From an uncultured Prevotella sp. (GTDB lineage Bacteria; Bacteroidota; Bacteroidia; Bacteroidales; Bacteroidaceae), in NCBI GenBank assembly GCA_934254985.1, contig CAKQMS010000019.1, positions 1 through 51,267 of the forward strand: a stretch of DNA of 51,267 bases, written 5' to 3'. Below are positions 15,282 through 23,477 of the stretch, in pieces. The notes beneath the pieces were generated by a model, which saw only the letters and a program-made list of their open reading frames with translations, searched no databases and had not been told where the DNA came from. Numbering within the stretch: position 1 is the stretch's first letter; each line of letters starts with the position of its first letter. Made by a program: the position numbers and the translations under genes.

Positions 15282-15289
15282 TATCTTTG
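15282..15289 (+). promoter_or_regulatory. -7 promoter motif for the dehydrogenase gene
   Basis: TATCTTTG then CA lies 24 bp before the ATG at 15313. It falls inside the longer frame that would start with TTG at 15268, so that start is rejected. Confidence 0.7.
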
Positions 15290-15312
15290 CACATAGAATA
15301 ATACATTATACT

Positions 15313-16638
15313 ATGACTGACTTCAAAGATTTGAAAATTGCTGTAGCGGGTACGGGATATGTGGGAATGAGTATTGCCACATTGCTGTCGCAGCATCATC
15401 AGGTTACTGCCGTTGACGTGATAGCGGAAAAGGTGGAGAAGATAAACAACCGCATTTCGCCTATACAGGATGAATATATAGAAAAGTATTTGGCTGAGAA
15501 GGAGCTTAACTTGCGAGCAACGCTCGATGGCAAAGAGGCTTATCGAGATGCTGACTTTGTGGTTATTGCAGCACCTACCAACTACGACCCTGTGAAGAAC
15601 TATTTCGACACGTCGCATGTAGAAGAGGTTATAGACCTTGTGCTCGAGGTGAATCCCGATGCCGTGATGGTGATAAAGTCGACCATCCCTGTGGGCTACA
15701 CTCGCAGTCTATACCTTAAATATTATAATAAAGGTGTGAAGAAGCTCAACCTGTTGTTCTCGCCCGAATTTCTTCGTGAGAGCAAGGCGCTATACGATAA
15801 TCTTTATCCAAGCCGTATCATCGTTGGTCATCCAAAGTTGATAAACCATTCAGACAACCTTGCCGAAAACGAGGCTATAAAGGCTATTGCCGACATAGAC
15901 GCTCTGAAAGAGGAGGCTCAGGTGTTTGCAAAGTTGCTGCAGGAGGGTGCCGAGAAGGAGAATATAGATGTGCTGTTTATGGGCATGAAAGAGGCTGAGG
16001 CGGTGAAGCTCTTTGCCAACACCTATTTAGCTTTGCGCGTTAGCTATTTCAACGAGCTTGATACTTATGCCGAGATGAAAGGCTTGGACACTAAGTCTAT
16101 CATTGATGGTGTGGGACTGGATCCACGTATTGGCACATTCTACAATAACCCTTCGTTTGGCTATGGCGGCTACTGTCTGCCTAAGGACACTAAGCAGCTG
16201 TTGGCAAACTATGAGGATGTGCCAGAGAATTTGATTGAAGCCATTGTGGAGAGCAACCGCACTCGCAAAGACTATATTGCCGATGCTGTGTTGCAGAAGG
16301 CTGGATATTATAGCTATGCCGACGCCAACAGCTTTGATGCAAGCAAGGAGCACAGTTGCGTGATAGGTGTGTATCGCCTCACTATGAAGTCTAATTCCGA
16401 CAACTTCCGCCAGTCTGCCATCCAAGGCATCATGAAGCGCATCAAGGCCAAGGGTGCCGAGGTGATAATATATGAGCCAACGTTGGAAGAGGGCACAACA
16501 TTCTTCGGCAGTAGGGTGGTGAACAATCTCGAAGCCTTTAAGCTGCAGAGCCACGCCATCATTGCCAACAGATATGATGCTTGCTTGGACGATGTGAAAG
16601 AGAAAGTATACACTCGCGACATCTTCCGCCGCGACTAA
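15313..16638 (+). CDS. UDP-glucose 6-dehydrogenase-type nucleotide sugar dehydrogenase
   Basis: This 441-residue cytoplasmic enzyme of the UDP-glucose/GDP-mannose dehydrogenase family oxidises a nucleotide sugar to the uronic acid with two NAD. The N-terminal Rossmann motif is [10 protein letters not shown] (residues 11-20). Other landmarks are [21 protein letters not shown], the central helix [20 protein letters not shown], and the active-site Cys288 in [16 protein letters not shown]-terminal domain has [23 protein letters not shown]-glucose is the likely substrate, giving UDP-glucuronate for capsule or exopolysaccharide, but UDP-GlcNAc or GDP-mannose relatives cannot be excluded. A small gene follows after 18 bp. 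Confidence 0.87.
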   Translation: MTDFKDLKIAVAGTGYVGMSIATLLSQHHQVTAVDVIAEKVEKINNRISPIQDEYIEKYLAEKELNLRATLDGKEAYRDADFVVIAAPTNYDPVKNYFDTSHVEEVIDLVLEVNPDAVMVIKSTIPVGYTRSLYLKYYNKGVKKLNLLFSPEFLRESKALYDNLYPSRIIVGHPKLINHSDNLAENEAIKAIADIDALKEEAQVFAKLLQEGAEKENIDVLFMGMKEAEAVKLFANTYLALRVSYFNELDTYAEMKGLDTKSIIDGVGLDPRIGTFYNNPSFGYGGYCLPKDTKQLLANYEDVPENLIEAIVESNRTRKDYIADAVLQKAGYYSYADANSFDASKEHSCVIGVYRLTMKSNSDNFRQSAIQGIMKRIKAKGAEVIIYEPTLEEGTTFFGSRVVNNLEAFKLQSHAIIANRYDACLDDVKEKVYTRDIFRRD

Positions 16639-16656
16639 CGCAAAACGATAAAAGCT

Positions 16657-16869
16657 ATGGACAGAGAGGAGACTTGGAATAAAAACTATCAGGCTCTGAA
16701 GGCTTACGTAGAAGAACGTAAACAGTTTCCGGACAAGAAGAAGGTGGAAAACAGAGCCTTGCTGAATTGGTGGAAATATAACAAGAAACGAATGAAGCAA
16801 GGAGCAATGACTGAGGATAAGCAGGCATTGCTCATTGAACTAAGCAATATGAGAACGGTGCATAAGTAG
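16657..16869 (+). CDS. Small helicase-associated (HA) domain-like protein
   Basis: This 70-residue, highly basic protein has the spacing of a single helicase-associated domain: W-x5-L-x2-Y (TWNKNYQALKAYVEERKQFP), then LLNWWKYNKKRMKQGAM, then EDKQALLIELSNM. In large proteins this domain occurs in several copies behind a helicase core; here it is free-standing. It lies 18 bp after the dehydrogenase and probably shares its transcript. A DNA- or RNA-binding role is inferred from the family and charge only. Confidence 0.6.
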   Translation: MDREETWNKNYQALKAYVEERKQFPDKKKVENRALLNWWKYNKKRMKQGAMTEDKQALLIELSNMRTVHK

Positions 16870-16875
16870 TTGGGG

Positions 16876-17183
16876 TTAATGTTTAATGTGTAGTGTTTAG
16901 TGTTTAATGTTTAGGTGTTCTTTTAAACATAAACCTTATAAACCACTGATTGTTTTCTGAGCAGAGCTTGTTTCTTAGTATAGCTCAGCCTTTACGAGAG
17001 TGTGACTCTCGACAGTCTGAACTATACTAAGAAACAGAGGCGCGCACGCCTCTCAGAAAACAAACAGGCGATAAACCAAAATAAACCGTTGCTTGAGAAT
17101 GTCGCACACTCATTACCCATTAAACACTACCCATTAAACACTACCCATTAAACACTACACATTAAACACTACACACTAAACAT
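16876..17183. repeat. Heptamer arms around a nested palindrome, between convergent genes
   Basis: The left arm (about 16876-16914) is built of TTTAATG/TTTAGTG heptamers. The right arm (about 17111-17183) is built of the complementary CATTAAA/CACTAAA words and runs into the MFS stop codon. The arms are imperfect inverted repeats around a 110-bp palindromic core (16952-17061). No coding sequence is seen, which accounts for the gap 16870-17175. Confidence 0.8.
16952..17061. repeat. 110-bp nested palindrome with four stems
   Basis: Four perfect stems are nested. The outer stem GTTTTCTGAG (16952-16961) pairs with 17052-17061. GTTTCTTAGTATAG (16970-16983) pairs with 17022-17035. CGAGAGT (16995-17001) pairs with 17005-17011 over a GTG loop. 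AGAGGCG (17036-17042) pairs with 17047-17053 over CGCA, sharing two bases with the outer stem. Together they make a branched structure in RNA or a cruciform in DNA. No known RNA family is recognised. Confidence 0.85.
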
Positions 17184-18507
17184 GATTAATCCGTAGCAAG
17201 CCTATTGCTGTAAGCATAGAGCCGATGCTAAGGATGATGAAGATGAGCATCGGGATGGTGTAGTCGATGCCAGAAGGAGTGGTGTAGGCATCAACGACCT
17301 TGCCTATCCAGATAGGCACGAGGAATAAGCCAAGGTTTTGGATGTAGTAGATGATGCTATAGGCGGTGCCGAGTTGCTTTAGCGGAACCATCATCGGAAC
17401 CGTTGGCCATAGAGCTGCTGGCACAAGAGAGAAGGCGATGCCCACCAAGGTCATCATGCTGAGCACATACCAAAGGGAGTGGGTGAGAGGATAGTTGAGC
17501 AACAAGAGGCTGACGGTCAGCACCACACAACCAATGGTCATCATCTGGGTGCCACGACCGGTGCGGTCGTAGAGAATGCCGAAAAGCGGGCTGAGGACGA
17601 TGGCACCAAAGGGAATAAGCGAAACCACCCAGCCTGCCATTTCTTTGTCGATGGCAAAGCCATTGACCATGAAGTCGGTGGCGAAATTCATGAATGTGCG
17701 TATAGAGGCATAATAGAGCACGCAGACTATGGCGATGAGCCAAAAGCCAACGTTGCGAACTACGGTTATGAAGTCGGCAAAGCGGAATACCTCGTCGCTA
17801 TTGTCAGTATTGCCTGCAGAGGCTGACGAGAGAGCATCGAACTTCCTGTCGAAAAGGCAATAGACCATGAAGAGCAAGAAGCCAAAGAGCAATATTCCGG
17901 CTCCTATAGCCAATGGCGAGGTGACACCAAAATGCTGCACCAATACGGGGCTAAGGCTGAAAGCCAAGGCAGTGCCCAAACGAGCCATTGCCACTTGGGT
18001 GCCCATGGCAGAAGCCAGCTCTTTGCCACGAAACCATTTGGTGATAATCTTAGAAACCGTGATGCCCGTGATGTCGCATCCCATGCCGAAGAGTCCGAAG
18101 CCAAGCGACGAGATGAGAACTTGCACTTTCACTTGCTCGGGAATGAAACCAAAGAAGGTGAAAGCCATGTTGGCATAGTCGGCAGGCGAAATGGCGGTAA
18201 TGGCGTAATAGTTGATGATGCTTCCGGCAAGCATGCTTCCTGTGGCGAGGATGCCCGTGAAGCGAATGCCACATTTGTCGAGGATGACACCGCCAAAGAA
18301 TAGCATCAGCAAGAAAAGGTTGAGTATGGTGTAGCTGCTGGTATAGAGTCCGTATTCTGCAGCCGTCCATCCCAATCCCCCTTCCTCTACAGGAGCCTTT
18401 AGGGTGGTGGAAACAGGTGAAATGATATTCCAGAATATGTAGCCCATCATCATCACGAGCGATGCAATGACGAGGACAGTCCAACGTTGGGTACGAGATG
18501 TTGACAT
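17176..18507 (-). CDS. MFS transporter
   Basis: This 443-residue protein has about twelve membrane helices in two halves joined by a charged loop (about residues 210-235, FDALSSASAGNTDNSDEVFR). It starts MSTSRTQRWTVLVIASLVMM and has the first-loop pattern FFGGVILDKCGIRFTG and the second-half DRTGRGTQMM, typical of the major facilitator superfamily. The layout recalls nitrate/oxalate/sugar-phosphate-type branches, but no substrate can be named. The start at 18507 is chosen because a TAccTTTG promoter lies 36 bp upstream; the longer frame to 18777 would run back through that promoter. It diverges from the EamA gene. Confidence 0.87.
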   Translation of the reverse strand: MSTSRTQRWTVLVIASLVMMMGYIFWNIISPVSTTLKAPVEEGGLGWTAAEYGLYTSSYTILNLFLLMLFFGGVILDKCGIRFTGILATGSMLAGSIINYYAITAISPADYANMAFTFFGFIPEQVKVQVLISSLGFGLFGMGCDITGITVSKIITKWFRGKELASAMGTQVAMARLGTALAFSLSPVLVQHFGVTSPLAIGAGILLFGFLLFMVYCLFDRKFDALSSASAGNTDNSDEVFRFADFITVVRNVGFWLIAIVCVLYYASIRTFMNFATDFMVNGFAIDKEMAGWVVSLIPFGAIVLSPLFGILYDRTGRGTQMMTIGCVVLTVSLLLLNYPLTHSLWYVLSMMTLVGIAFSLVPAALWPTVPMMVPLKQLGTAYSIIYYIQNLGLFLVPIWIGKVVDAYTTPSGIDYTIPMLIFIILSIGSMLTAIGLLRINHV

Positions 18508-18543
18508 TGTTTTAGATTCTTGCGTTGATAAAAATTTCCTTTG

Positions 18544-18551
18544 CAAAGGTA
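18544..18551 (-). promoter_or_regulatory. -7 promoter motif for the MFS gene
   Basis: TACCTTTG then CA on the minus strand lies 36 bp before the ATG at 18507. Confidence 0.65.
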
Positions 18552-18604
18552 GTGTTTTTTTCTTGTTTATAATGTATGTCTTTGCAAGTGTTGAATAAAA
18601 TGTG

Positions 18605-18612
18605 TAATTTTG
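18605..18612 (+). promoter_or_regulatory. -7 promoter motif for the EamA gene
   Basis: TAATTTTG then CA lies 60 bp before the ATG at 18673. The leader in between holds a GGTAAAA-type heptamer tract. Confidence 0.6.
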
Positions 18613-18622
18613 CAAGCCGTTT

Positions 18623-18653
18623 AAAGGTAAAAGGGTAAAAGGGTAAAAAAAGG
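18623..18653 (+). repeat. GGTAAAA heptamer tract in the EamA leader
   Basis: Three to four GGTAAAA/GGGTAAAA units in tandem lie between the promoter and the start codon of the EamA gene. They use the same words as the tracts at 25436 and 26120. Confidence 0.75.
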
Positions 18654-18672
18654 ATAAATCAATTATTTTATT

Positions 18673-19593
18673 ATGAAGATAGGAATAAGCAGACCATTGG
18701 CTGCTCATATGAGCATGTTTGGTGCTGAATTGTTTTGGGGACTGATGGCTCCATTTGGTAAGGATGCGATGACTCATGGCGTTGACGGAGTGACGATGGT
18801 GACATTCAGACTTATTGGTGGCACCATATTGTTTTGGCTAACATCATTATTTGTGCCAAAGGAGCATATTCCATGGAGCGACCGCCTGAAGCTTATTGGT
18901 GCTGGAATATTGGGATTGACATTCAATCAATGTTGCTACATCATAGGCTTGAGCATAACGTCGCCTACCAACGCCAGCATCATGACAACATCGATGCCTA
19001 TATTTGCGATGATATTGTCGTTTGTGATATTGCACGAGCCAATAACGATGAAGAAACTTGGAGGTGTGGTACTGGGGTGTGCAGGCGCTTTGATACTTAT
19101 CATGGCGAGTGCTTCGTCGGGAGACTCACGAGTGGGCGATATTCGTGGCGACATTCTCTGCCTGTGTGCCCAATGTTCGTTTGCTCTGTATCTGGCGCTG
19201 TTTAGTCCGCTGGTAAAACGCTATTCTGCTTTCACCATCAACCGCTGGATGTTTCTTTGGGCAACAATAATGGTTGCGCCATTCACAATATCGCACGTGT
19301 CGGCAACAGAATGGAGCGCCGTGCCAATGTCTACATGGATGGAGACAGGCTTTGTAGTGTTCTTCGGCACATACGTCAGCTACATACTCACGATGATTGG
19401 TCAGCGCACCTTGCGCCCAACGGTAGTAAGCATATATAATTATGTGCAGCCTGTGGTGAGCGTAGGAGTGAGCGTAATGGCTGGAATAGGAGTATTGAAA
19501 TGGTCGCAGGCAATAGCTGTGATATTGGTATTTTCAGGCGTATGGCTCGTAACAAAGTCGAAGAGCAAGAAAGACTTGGAAGAATCTAAGTGA
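18673..19593 (+). CDS. EamA family (DMT superfamily) transporter
   Basis: This 306-residue membrane protein has ten predicted helices in two EamA repeats. It starts MKIGISRPLAAHMSMFGAEL, with the conserved first-helix FWGLMAPFGKDAM and the repeat end SPTNASIMTTSMPIFAMILS. The second repeat runs through TLRPTVVSIYNYVQPVVSVG to the Lys-rich tail. The family exports amino acids, purines or other small metabolites; the substrate is not predictable here. It converges on lutC, with a strong inverted repeat between the two stops. Confidence 0.87.
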   Translation: MKIGISRPLAAHMSMFGAELFWGLMAPFGKDAMTHGVDGVTMVTFRLIGGTILFWLTSLFVPKEHIPWSDRLKLIGAGILGLTFNQCCYIIGLSITSPTNASIMTTSMPIFAMILSFVILHEPITMKKLGGVVLGCAGALILIMASASSGDSRVGDIRGDILCLCAQCSFALYLALFSPLVKRYSAFTINRWMFLWATIMVAPFTISHVSATEWSAVPMSTWMETGFVVFFGTYVSYILTMIGQRTLRPTVVSIYNYVQPVVSVGVSVMAGIGVLKWSQAIAVILVFSGVWLVTKSKSKKDLEESK

Positions 19594-19609
19594 AGAGGGA
19601 AGAAATGAA

Positions 19610-19695
19610 GTGAAGAGTGAAGAATCAAATGGAAAGCGATGCAGCCGAGCTGCACCGAACCCAACCCCAGGGGTATTTGATTCTTCACTCTTCAC
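19610..19695. terminator. 21-bp perfect inverted repeat around a REP-like core
   Basis: The arms 19610-19630 and 19675-19695 are exact complements over 21 bp and consist of GTGAAGA heptamers. Between them lies REP-like copy 3, with GCAGCcgaGCTGC (19641-19653) and CCCCaGGGG. More heptamers continue to 19745. Its position between convergent genes suggests a bidirectional terminator. Confidence 0.75.
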
Positions 19696-19739
19696 TCTTC
19701 GTTCTTCACTTAAATTCTTCATTCTTCATTCTTCGTTCT

Positions 19740-20354
19740 TCACTTAACAAGCACCACAGTTACATCTTTTGCTGCCTGGGCACCATAGACGAGGGCTTGC
19801 TCGATGTCGGCAGTTTTGGAAGGGCCGGAGATGAAAGAGCCAAAGCCATAGAGGGAAGTCTCGGTTTGATTCTTGATGCCTGAGCCACGAGAGTTGAGCC
19901 ATTCGTAAGCCTGGTGCATATTGCTAACGATATTTTCGCGGTGTACTATGATAACCAAGTTTTCAGAGATGAAGCAGACAGCCTTCTGCTTCATATTCAT
20001 AGGCACCCACACGCAAGCATTCTCTGCACAAGCCACGCCACCTTCTACCACACCTACATCTGTACCATCAAGGTCTTGAGCCTTAGATACTTCATCAGGA
20101 TTGCGGTCGGCTTTCACACCAGCAACATTGCTCGAAACGACTTTGGCATTAGGGTAAGCCTGGCGGATGATATCGTTGATGTCGTCGCCTTCGTGCATTT
20201 CTACAAGATGAGCACCTGCCGTTGTGGTGGTTTGATGAATAAACTCAGCCACAGGGTCATCGAAGGTAAGCTTCGGGAATGATAAGTCGGGCATGTCGTA
20301 AGTCTCGCGCACATTTTTGCGAAGACGATTTAGTATTTCTTCTTTGCTGCTCAT
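19740..20354 (-). CDS. lutC: LUD domain protein LutC, lactate utilisation
   Basis: This 204-residue cytoplasmic protein of the LutC/YkgG family is a single LUD domain. It has GTDVGVVEGGVACAENACVW and the closing GSFISGPSKTADIEQALVYG, which matches the family signature at the C-terminus. With LutA and LutB it forms the iron-sulfur L-lactate oxidising complex that converts lactate to pyruvate. The start at 20354 makes the classical ATGA overlap with lutB; the longer frame begins inside lutB. It is the last gene of the lutABC operon. Confidence 0.9.
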   Translation of the reverse strand: MSSKEEILNRLRKNVRETYDMPDLSFPKLTFDDPVAEFIHQTTTTAGAHLVEMHEGDDINDIIRQAYPNAKVVSSNVAGVKADRNPDEVSKAQDLDGTDVGVVEGGVACAENACVWVPMNMKQKAVCFISENLVIIVHRENIVSNMHQAYEWLNSRGSGIKNQTETSLYGFGSFISGPSKTADIEQALVYGAQAAKDVTVVLVK

Positions 20355-21772
20355 TTTATTTTTCCTTTCTTCCATAGTGTGTGGAACGATTCTTTTGCAA
20401 ACTCAGGCATGGCATGATATTTACACCATGTATTCAGCTTTATATCGGTCAAGAACGACGGTATGTAGTTGGCAACAGGTGCCACTCTTAATGCCGAAGT
20501 ATAGAGCGCCGGATGTTCGAAAAGCTGTTTCATACCCTGCGACATCATCTTCTTCATAGGGTCGGCATGGTGCATGCTGTCGAGCTGCTGACGCCATTTG
20601 TAAATCTGTGTAGACAAGTCGACCTTGACAGGACAAACATTGTCGCACGAACAGCACAAAGAGCAGGCAGAACAATTATGATAATTCTTGTCGCTATCCT
20701 TGAGCATACCGAGATTGATGCCGATAGGACCAGGGATGAAATAGGTGTATGAATATCCACCCGAACGACGATAGACAGGACAAGTGTTCATGCAAGCACC
20801 ACAGCGCATGCACTTCAAGGTTTGCCAATGATCAGGGTTGGCGAGGATGTCGCTACGACCATTGTCGACAAGGATGATGTGGAATTCGCCATCAGGACGA
20901 GGTTTGCGGAAATGAGAAGTGTAGACGGTTGTTGCCTGACCCGTGCCGTTGCGAGCAAGCAGACGTTGGAATACTCCCATAGCATCATAGTTAGGAATAA
21001 CCTTCTCAAGACCAATGCTGGCGATATGAAGCCTTGGTATAGAAGTGCTCATGTCGGCATTGCCCTCGTTGGTGCAAACAACAATCTCGCCAGTAGAAGC
21101 AATACCAAAGTTGGCTCCAGTCATTCCACATTCGGCAGTCATAAAATTGTCGCGCAGATGATAGCGAGCACAACGAGTAAGATAAGTAGGGTCTGCCTCT
21201 GCCTCAAGTTTGCTTCTGTCGGCTACGCCCATGCTTTGAGCACCCTGATTGCCATTGTGGTCGAGAATGCCTTTCTGACGGAAAGTCTCCTTCACCTGCT
21301 CACGAGTGATGTGGATGGCAGGCATGATGATATGGCTTGGAGCAAGATGCATGAGTTGCAAGATACGCTCGCCAAGGTCGGTTTCTACTACGTCTATGCC
21401 GTGGGCAAGGAGGTTGTCGTTGAGGTGACATTCCTCAGTAAGCATCGACTTTCCCTTCACCACCTTCTTGACATTGTGTTCACGAAGAATATGGAGCACA
21501 ATCTCGTTGTATTCGTCAGCATCCTTTGCCCAATGCACAATGGCACCATTCTTAATGGCATTCTGTTCAAACTGCTCAAGATAGTCGGCAAGGTGTGTCA
21601 CCGTATGCTTCTTAATCTGGCTGGCAGCCTCGCGCAGTTGTTCCCATTCCTTAAGACCATGTGCCTGGTTGTCGCGTTTTGCTCTAACACTCCAGAAAGT
21701 TTTATCGTGGCGTGTCACCCACTCGGGATTGCGGTTTACTTTTTCTGCCGCTTTAGAATGTTTTGTGCTCAT
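20351..21772 (-). CDS. lutB: Iron-sulfur LUD protein LutB, lactate utilisation
   Basis: This 473-residue protein has an N-terminal LUD domain (about 70-300), with TAECGMTGANFGIASTGEIV and FHIILVDNGRSDILA. A ferredoxin-like part follows with two Cys clusters, KCMRCGACMNTCPVYRRSGG and NCSACSLCCSCDNVCPVKVD, each fit to hold a 4Fe-4S centre. It is the electron-transferring subunit of the LutABC lactate oxidation complex. Its start overlaps the lutA stop and its stop overlaps the lutC start, giving tight coupling of the three genes. Confidence 0.93.
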   Translation of the reverse strand: MSTKHSKAAEKVNRNPEWVTRHDKTFWSVRAKRDNQAHGLKEWEQLREAASQIKKHTVTHLADYLEQFEQNAIKNGAIVHWAKDADEYNEIVLHILREHNVKKVVKGKSMLTEECHLNDNLLAHGIDVVETDLGERILQLMHLAPSHIIMPAIHITREQVKETFRQKGILDHNGNQGAQSMGVADRSKLEAEADPTYLTRCARYHLRDNFMTAECGMTGANFGIASTGEIVVCTNEGNADMSTSIPRLHIASIGLEKVIPNYDAMGVFQRLLARNGTGQATTVYTSHFRKPRPDGEFHIILVDNGRSDILANPDHWQTLKCMRCGACMNTCPVYRRSGGYSYTYFIPGPIGINLGMLKDSDKNYHNCSACSLCCSCDNVCPVKVDLSTQIYKWRQQLDSMHHADPMKKMMSQGMKQLFEHPALYTSALRVAPVANYIPSFLTDIKLNTWCKYHAMPEFAKESFHTLWKKGKIK

Positions 21773-22509
21773 AGTCCGTTTGCCAATATCTGTACTACAT
21801 GTATAAATTTTATCCTGCCTTCTTCCTTATCTTTCTTCAATAATCCCTGCATGTGCATAAGACACGAAGAGTCGGGACCTGTGATATATTCAGCGCCTGT
21901 AGCAATATGGCGCTTTATCTTGTCGTGTCCCATTCGAGCCGAAACATCGGGTTCTTCGATAGAGAACATACCGCCAAATCCGCAGCATTCGTCCACTCTC
22001 TCCGGTTCAACAACCTCGATGCCTTCGACCATCTGGAGCAAATCTTTAATCTTGTTGAAACGAGGAATGTTGCGCTCGGAAGGCGACGAGAGACCCAACT
22101 CTCTAACTCCATGGCAACTGTTGTGAAGACTAACTTTATGAGGAAATTTTGCCCAAGGCAATTCCTTAGGCTTTACGATGTCGTGAATAAACTCAACCAC
22201 ATCCATAGTCTTCTTGGCTGCATTACACTCGTGGTTTACGATGTTAGGATGAAAGAATCTAACATAAGCGGCACAAGAAGCGCTGGGTGCCACAACATAA
22301 TCGTACTTGGCAAAGAGCTCATCATAGTTTTCTACTAATTTGGCAGCCTTGTTCTGAAATCCTGCATTACCCATAGGTTGACCGCAGCAAGTCTGCTTTT
22401 CCGGATATTCTACATCGAGCCCAAGTTTCTTTAAAAGCTTATATGTAGCTACACCAACCTCAGGGTATAGAGCATCCACATAGCATGGGATGAATAGTCC
22501 TATTTTCAT
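21769..22509 (-). CDS. lutA: CCG-domain protein LutA, lactate utilisation
   Basis: This 246-residue protein has two cysteine-rich CCG domains, seen as KQTCCGQPMGN and VDECCGFGGMF, the same type as in heterodisulfide reductase and GlcF subunits. It begins MKIGLFIPCYVDALYPEVGV, as the family does. It is the first gene of the lut operon and probably binds an iron-sulfur cofactor in the lactate-to-pyruvate complex. A TAcTTTTG promoter and an AT-rich palindrome lie in the upstream region. Confidence 0.92.
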   Translation of the reverse strand: MKIGLFIPCYVDALYPEVGVATYKLLKKLGLDVEYPEKQTCCGQPMGNAGFQNKAAKLVENYDELFAKYDYVVAPSASCAAYVRFFHPNIVNHECNAAKKTMDVVEFIHDIVKPKELPWAKFPHKVSLHNSCHGVRELGLSSPSERNIPRFNKIKDLLQMVEGIEVVEPERVDECCGFGGMFSIEEPDVSARMGHDKIKRHIATGAEYITGPDSSCLMHMQGLLKKDKEEGRIKFIHVVQILANGL

Positions 22510-22576
22510 TTGTGTTTTTGTTTAGTTCGAAATCACTTAAGCAGGGTGTGTCGTGGCTATATAAACAGCAACTTAA

Positions 22577-22597
22577 TCACAATAATATATATTGTGA
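22577..22597. promoter_or_regulatory. Palindrome in the lut leader, candidate operator
   Basis: TCACAAT and ATTGTGA are perfect 7-bp inverted arms around seven A/T bases. The site lies 11 bp downstream of the -7 motif, that is, in or near the transcription start, and 67 bp before lutA. A repressor site is inferred; no regulator gene is adjacent. Confidence 0.5.
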
Positions 22598-22607
22598 AAA
22601 ACGCACG

Positions 22608-22615
22608 CAAAAGTA
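22608..22615 (-). promoter_or_regulatory. -7 promoter motif for lutABC
   Basis: TACTTTTG then C on the minus strand lies 98 bp before the lutA ATG. Confidence 0.55.
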
Positions 22616-22675
22616 GAAAAAAGTTTCGAAAAAACAAAGACTAATAATAAAAAACTTCGGAATATAAACAAATGT

Positions 22676-23368
22676 TTACTTTTCGAAATGTTGATAGTCT
22701 TTGGTGGTGCGCCAAGCTCCTCCCCAACGGAAACCATGCTTTATGAACAGACGATAGCAGAGGTCGTTGGGAGAAAGTGTATAGCGAGAGCTCTTGGTGC
22801 GGTCTGCCCACTTGATGGCAGAGGCAGGCTGAACGATTCGCTTACCCTTACGAATTTTTACGCAAGGATTGTAGAAAGGATTTATGTCTACAGCCATGCC
22901 ATAGCTGTGACGCGATAGAGTTCGCGAGCCAGCTACAGGACGATAGCAGAAACACGAAGTATTGTTGTGCGACATCGACTGCTCGTCGTTGGCAGCATAG
23001 TCGTCGATAAGCTGCATGCGCTCAATAGGGTAGCGAGACTCAAATAGCGTGCGGAATATCTCTACCAGGTCGTGGGCAATGGCTTTGTTGCACACCATTT
23101 CGCCTCTGAGGATATTTCCCTGAATGTCGTAATGGAGCACTCGCAGATAGCGCAAATTGTGGCGCGAGATATGATTGTTTTTGGGCAACGACTTGTTAGC
23201 CATTCTATGATAAACCTCGTTGCTTATGGTGTCGATGGCAAAGAATTTCTCTATGCCCTGTTGCTTTATGGTTTTTGCGCTAACCTTTGTTCCAGCCTTC
23301 CACGGTGTGGCAGCATTGGCTATGGCAACGATGATGATTGCAATATAAAGAAGTATTGTTCGTTTCAT
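22676..23368 (-). CDS. M15 family peptidase (D-Ala-D-Ala carboxypeptidase-like)
   Basis: This 230-residue secreted protein has a signal peptide (MKRTILLYIAIIIVAIANA). The M15 zinc-binding pattern is SRHSYGMAVDINPFYNP (H-x6-D) and DYQHFE near the C-terminus, the last giving the third ligand and catalytic region. This layout is the M15C (VanY/endolysin-like) branch, which cuts peptidoglycan stem peptides. The 5' leader contains REP-like copy 4 between the promoter at 23478 and the start. It is not obviously linked to lut or to the ATPase block, from which it diverges. Confidence 0.83.
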   Translation of the reverse strand: MKRTILLYIAIIIVAIANAATPWKAGTKVSAKTIKQQGIEKFFAIDTISNEVYHRMANKSLPKNNHISRHNLRYLRVLHYDIQGNILRGEMVCNKAIAHDLVEIFRTLFESRYPIERMQLIDDYAANDEQSMSHNNTSCFCYRPVAGSRTLSRHSYGMAVDINPFYNPCVKIRKGKRIVQPASAIKWADRTKSSRYTLSPNDLCYRLFIKHGFRWGGAWRTTKDYQHFEK

Positions 23369-23405
23369 AAATTGATGTTTTTAGTTCTTTATTCTTTATT
23401 CTTAG

Positions 23406-23459
23406 CTTAAGTGCGACAACCGAGTTGTCGCAAACCCAACCCGTGGGGTATAGGTTTTC
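23406..23459. repeat. REP-like double palindrome, copy 4
   Basis: GCGACAACcgaGTTGTCGC (23413-23431) is followed by the AAACC...GGTTT hairpin (23432-23457). It is nearly identical to copy 2 at 14676, in the same plus-strand orientation. Here it lies inside the predicted leader of the M15 peptidase mRNA. Confidence 0.85.
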
Positions 23460-23477
23460 GTTCTTCACTTTCCCTTG

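Noticed and set aside
18508..18777. N-terminal extension of the MFS transporter to 18777
   Set aside because: It would run through the MFS promoter and the start of the divergent EamA gene; no homologous N-terminal domain is visible.
22577..22597. CRP/FNR-type site upstream of lutA
   Set aside because: The arms are TCACA...TGTGA, the inverse order of the TGTGA...TCACA consensus, so it is described only as a palindrome.
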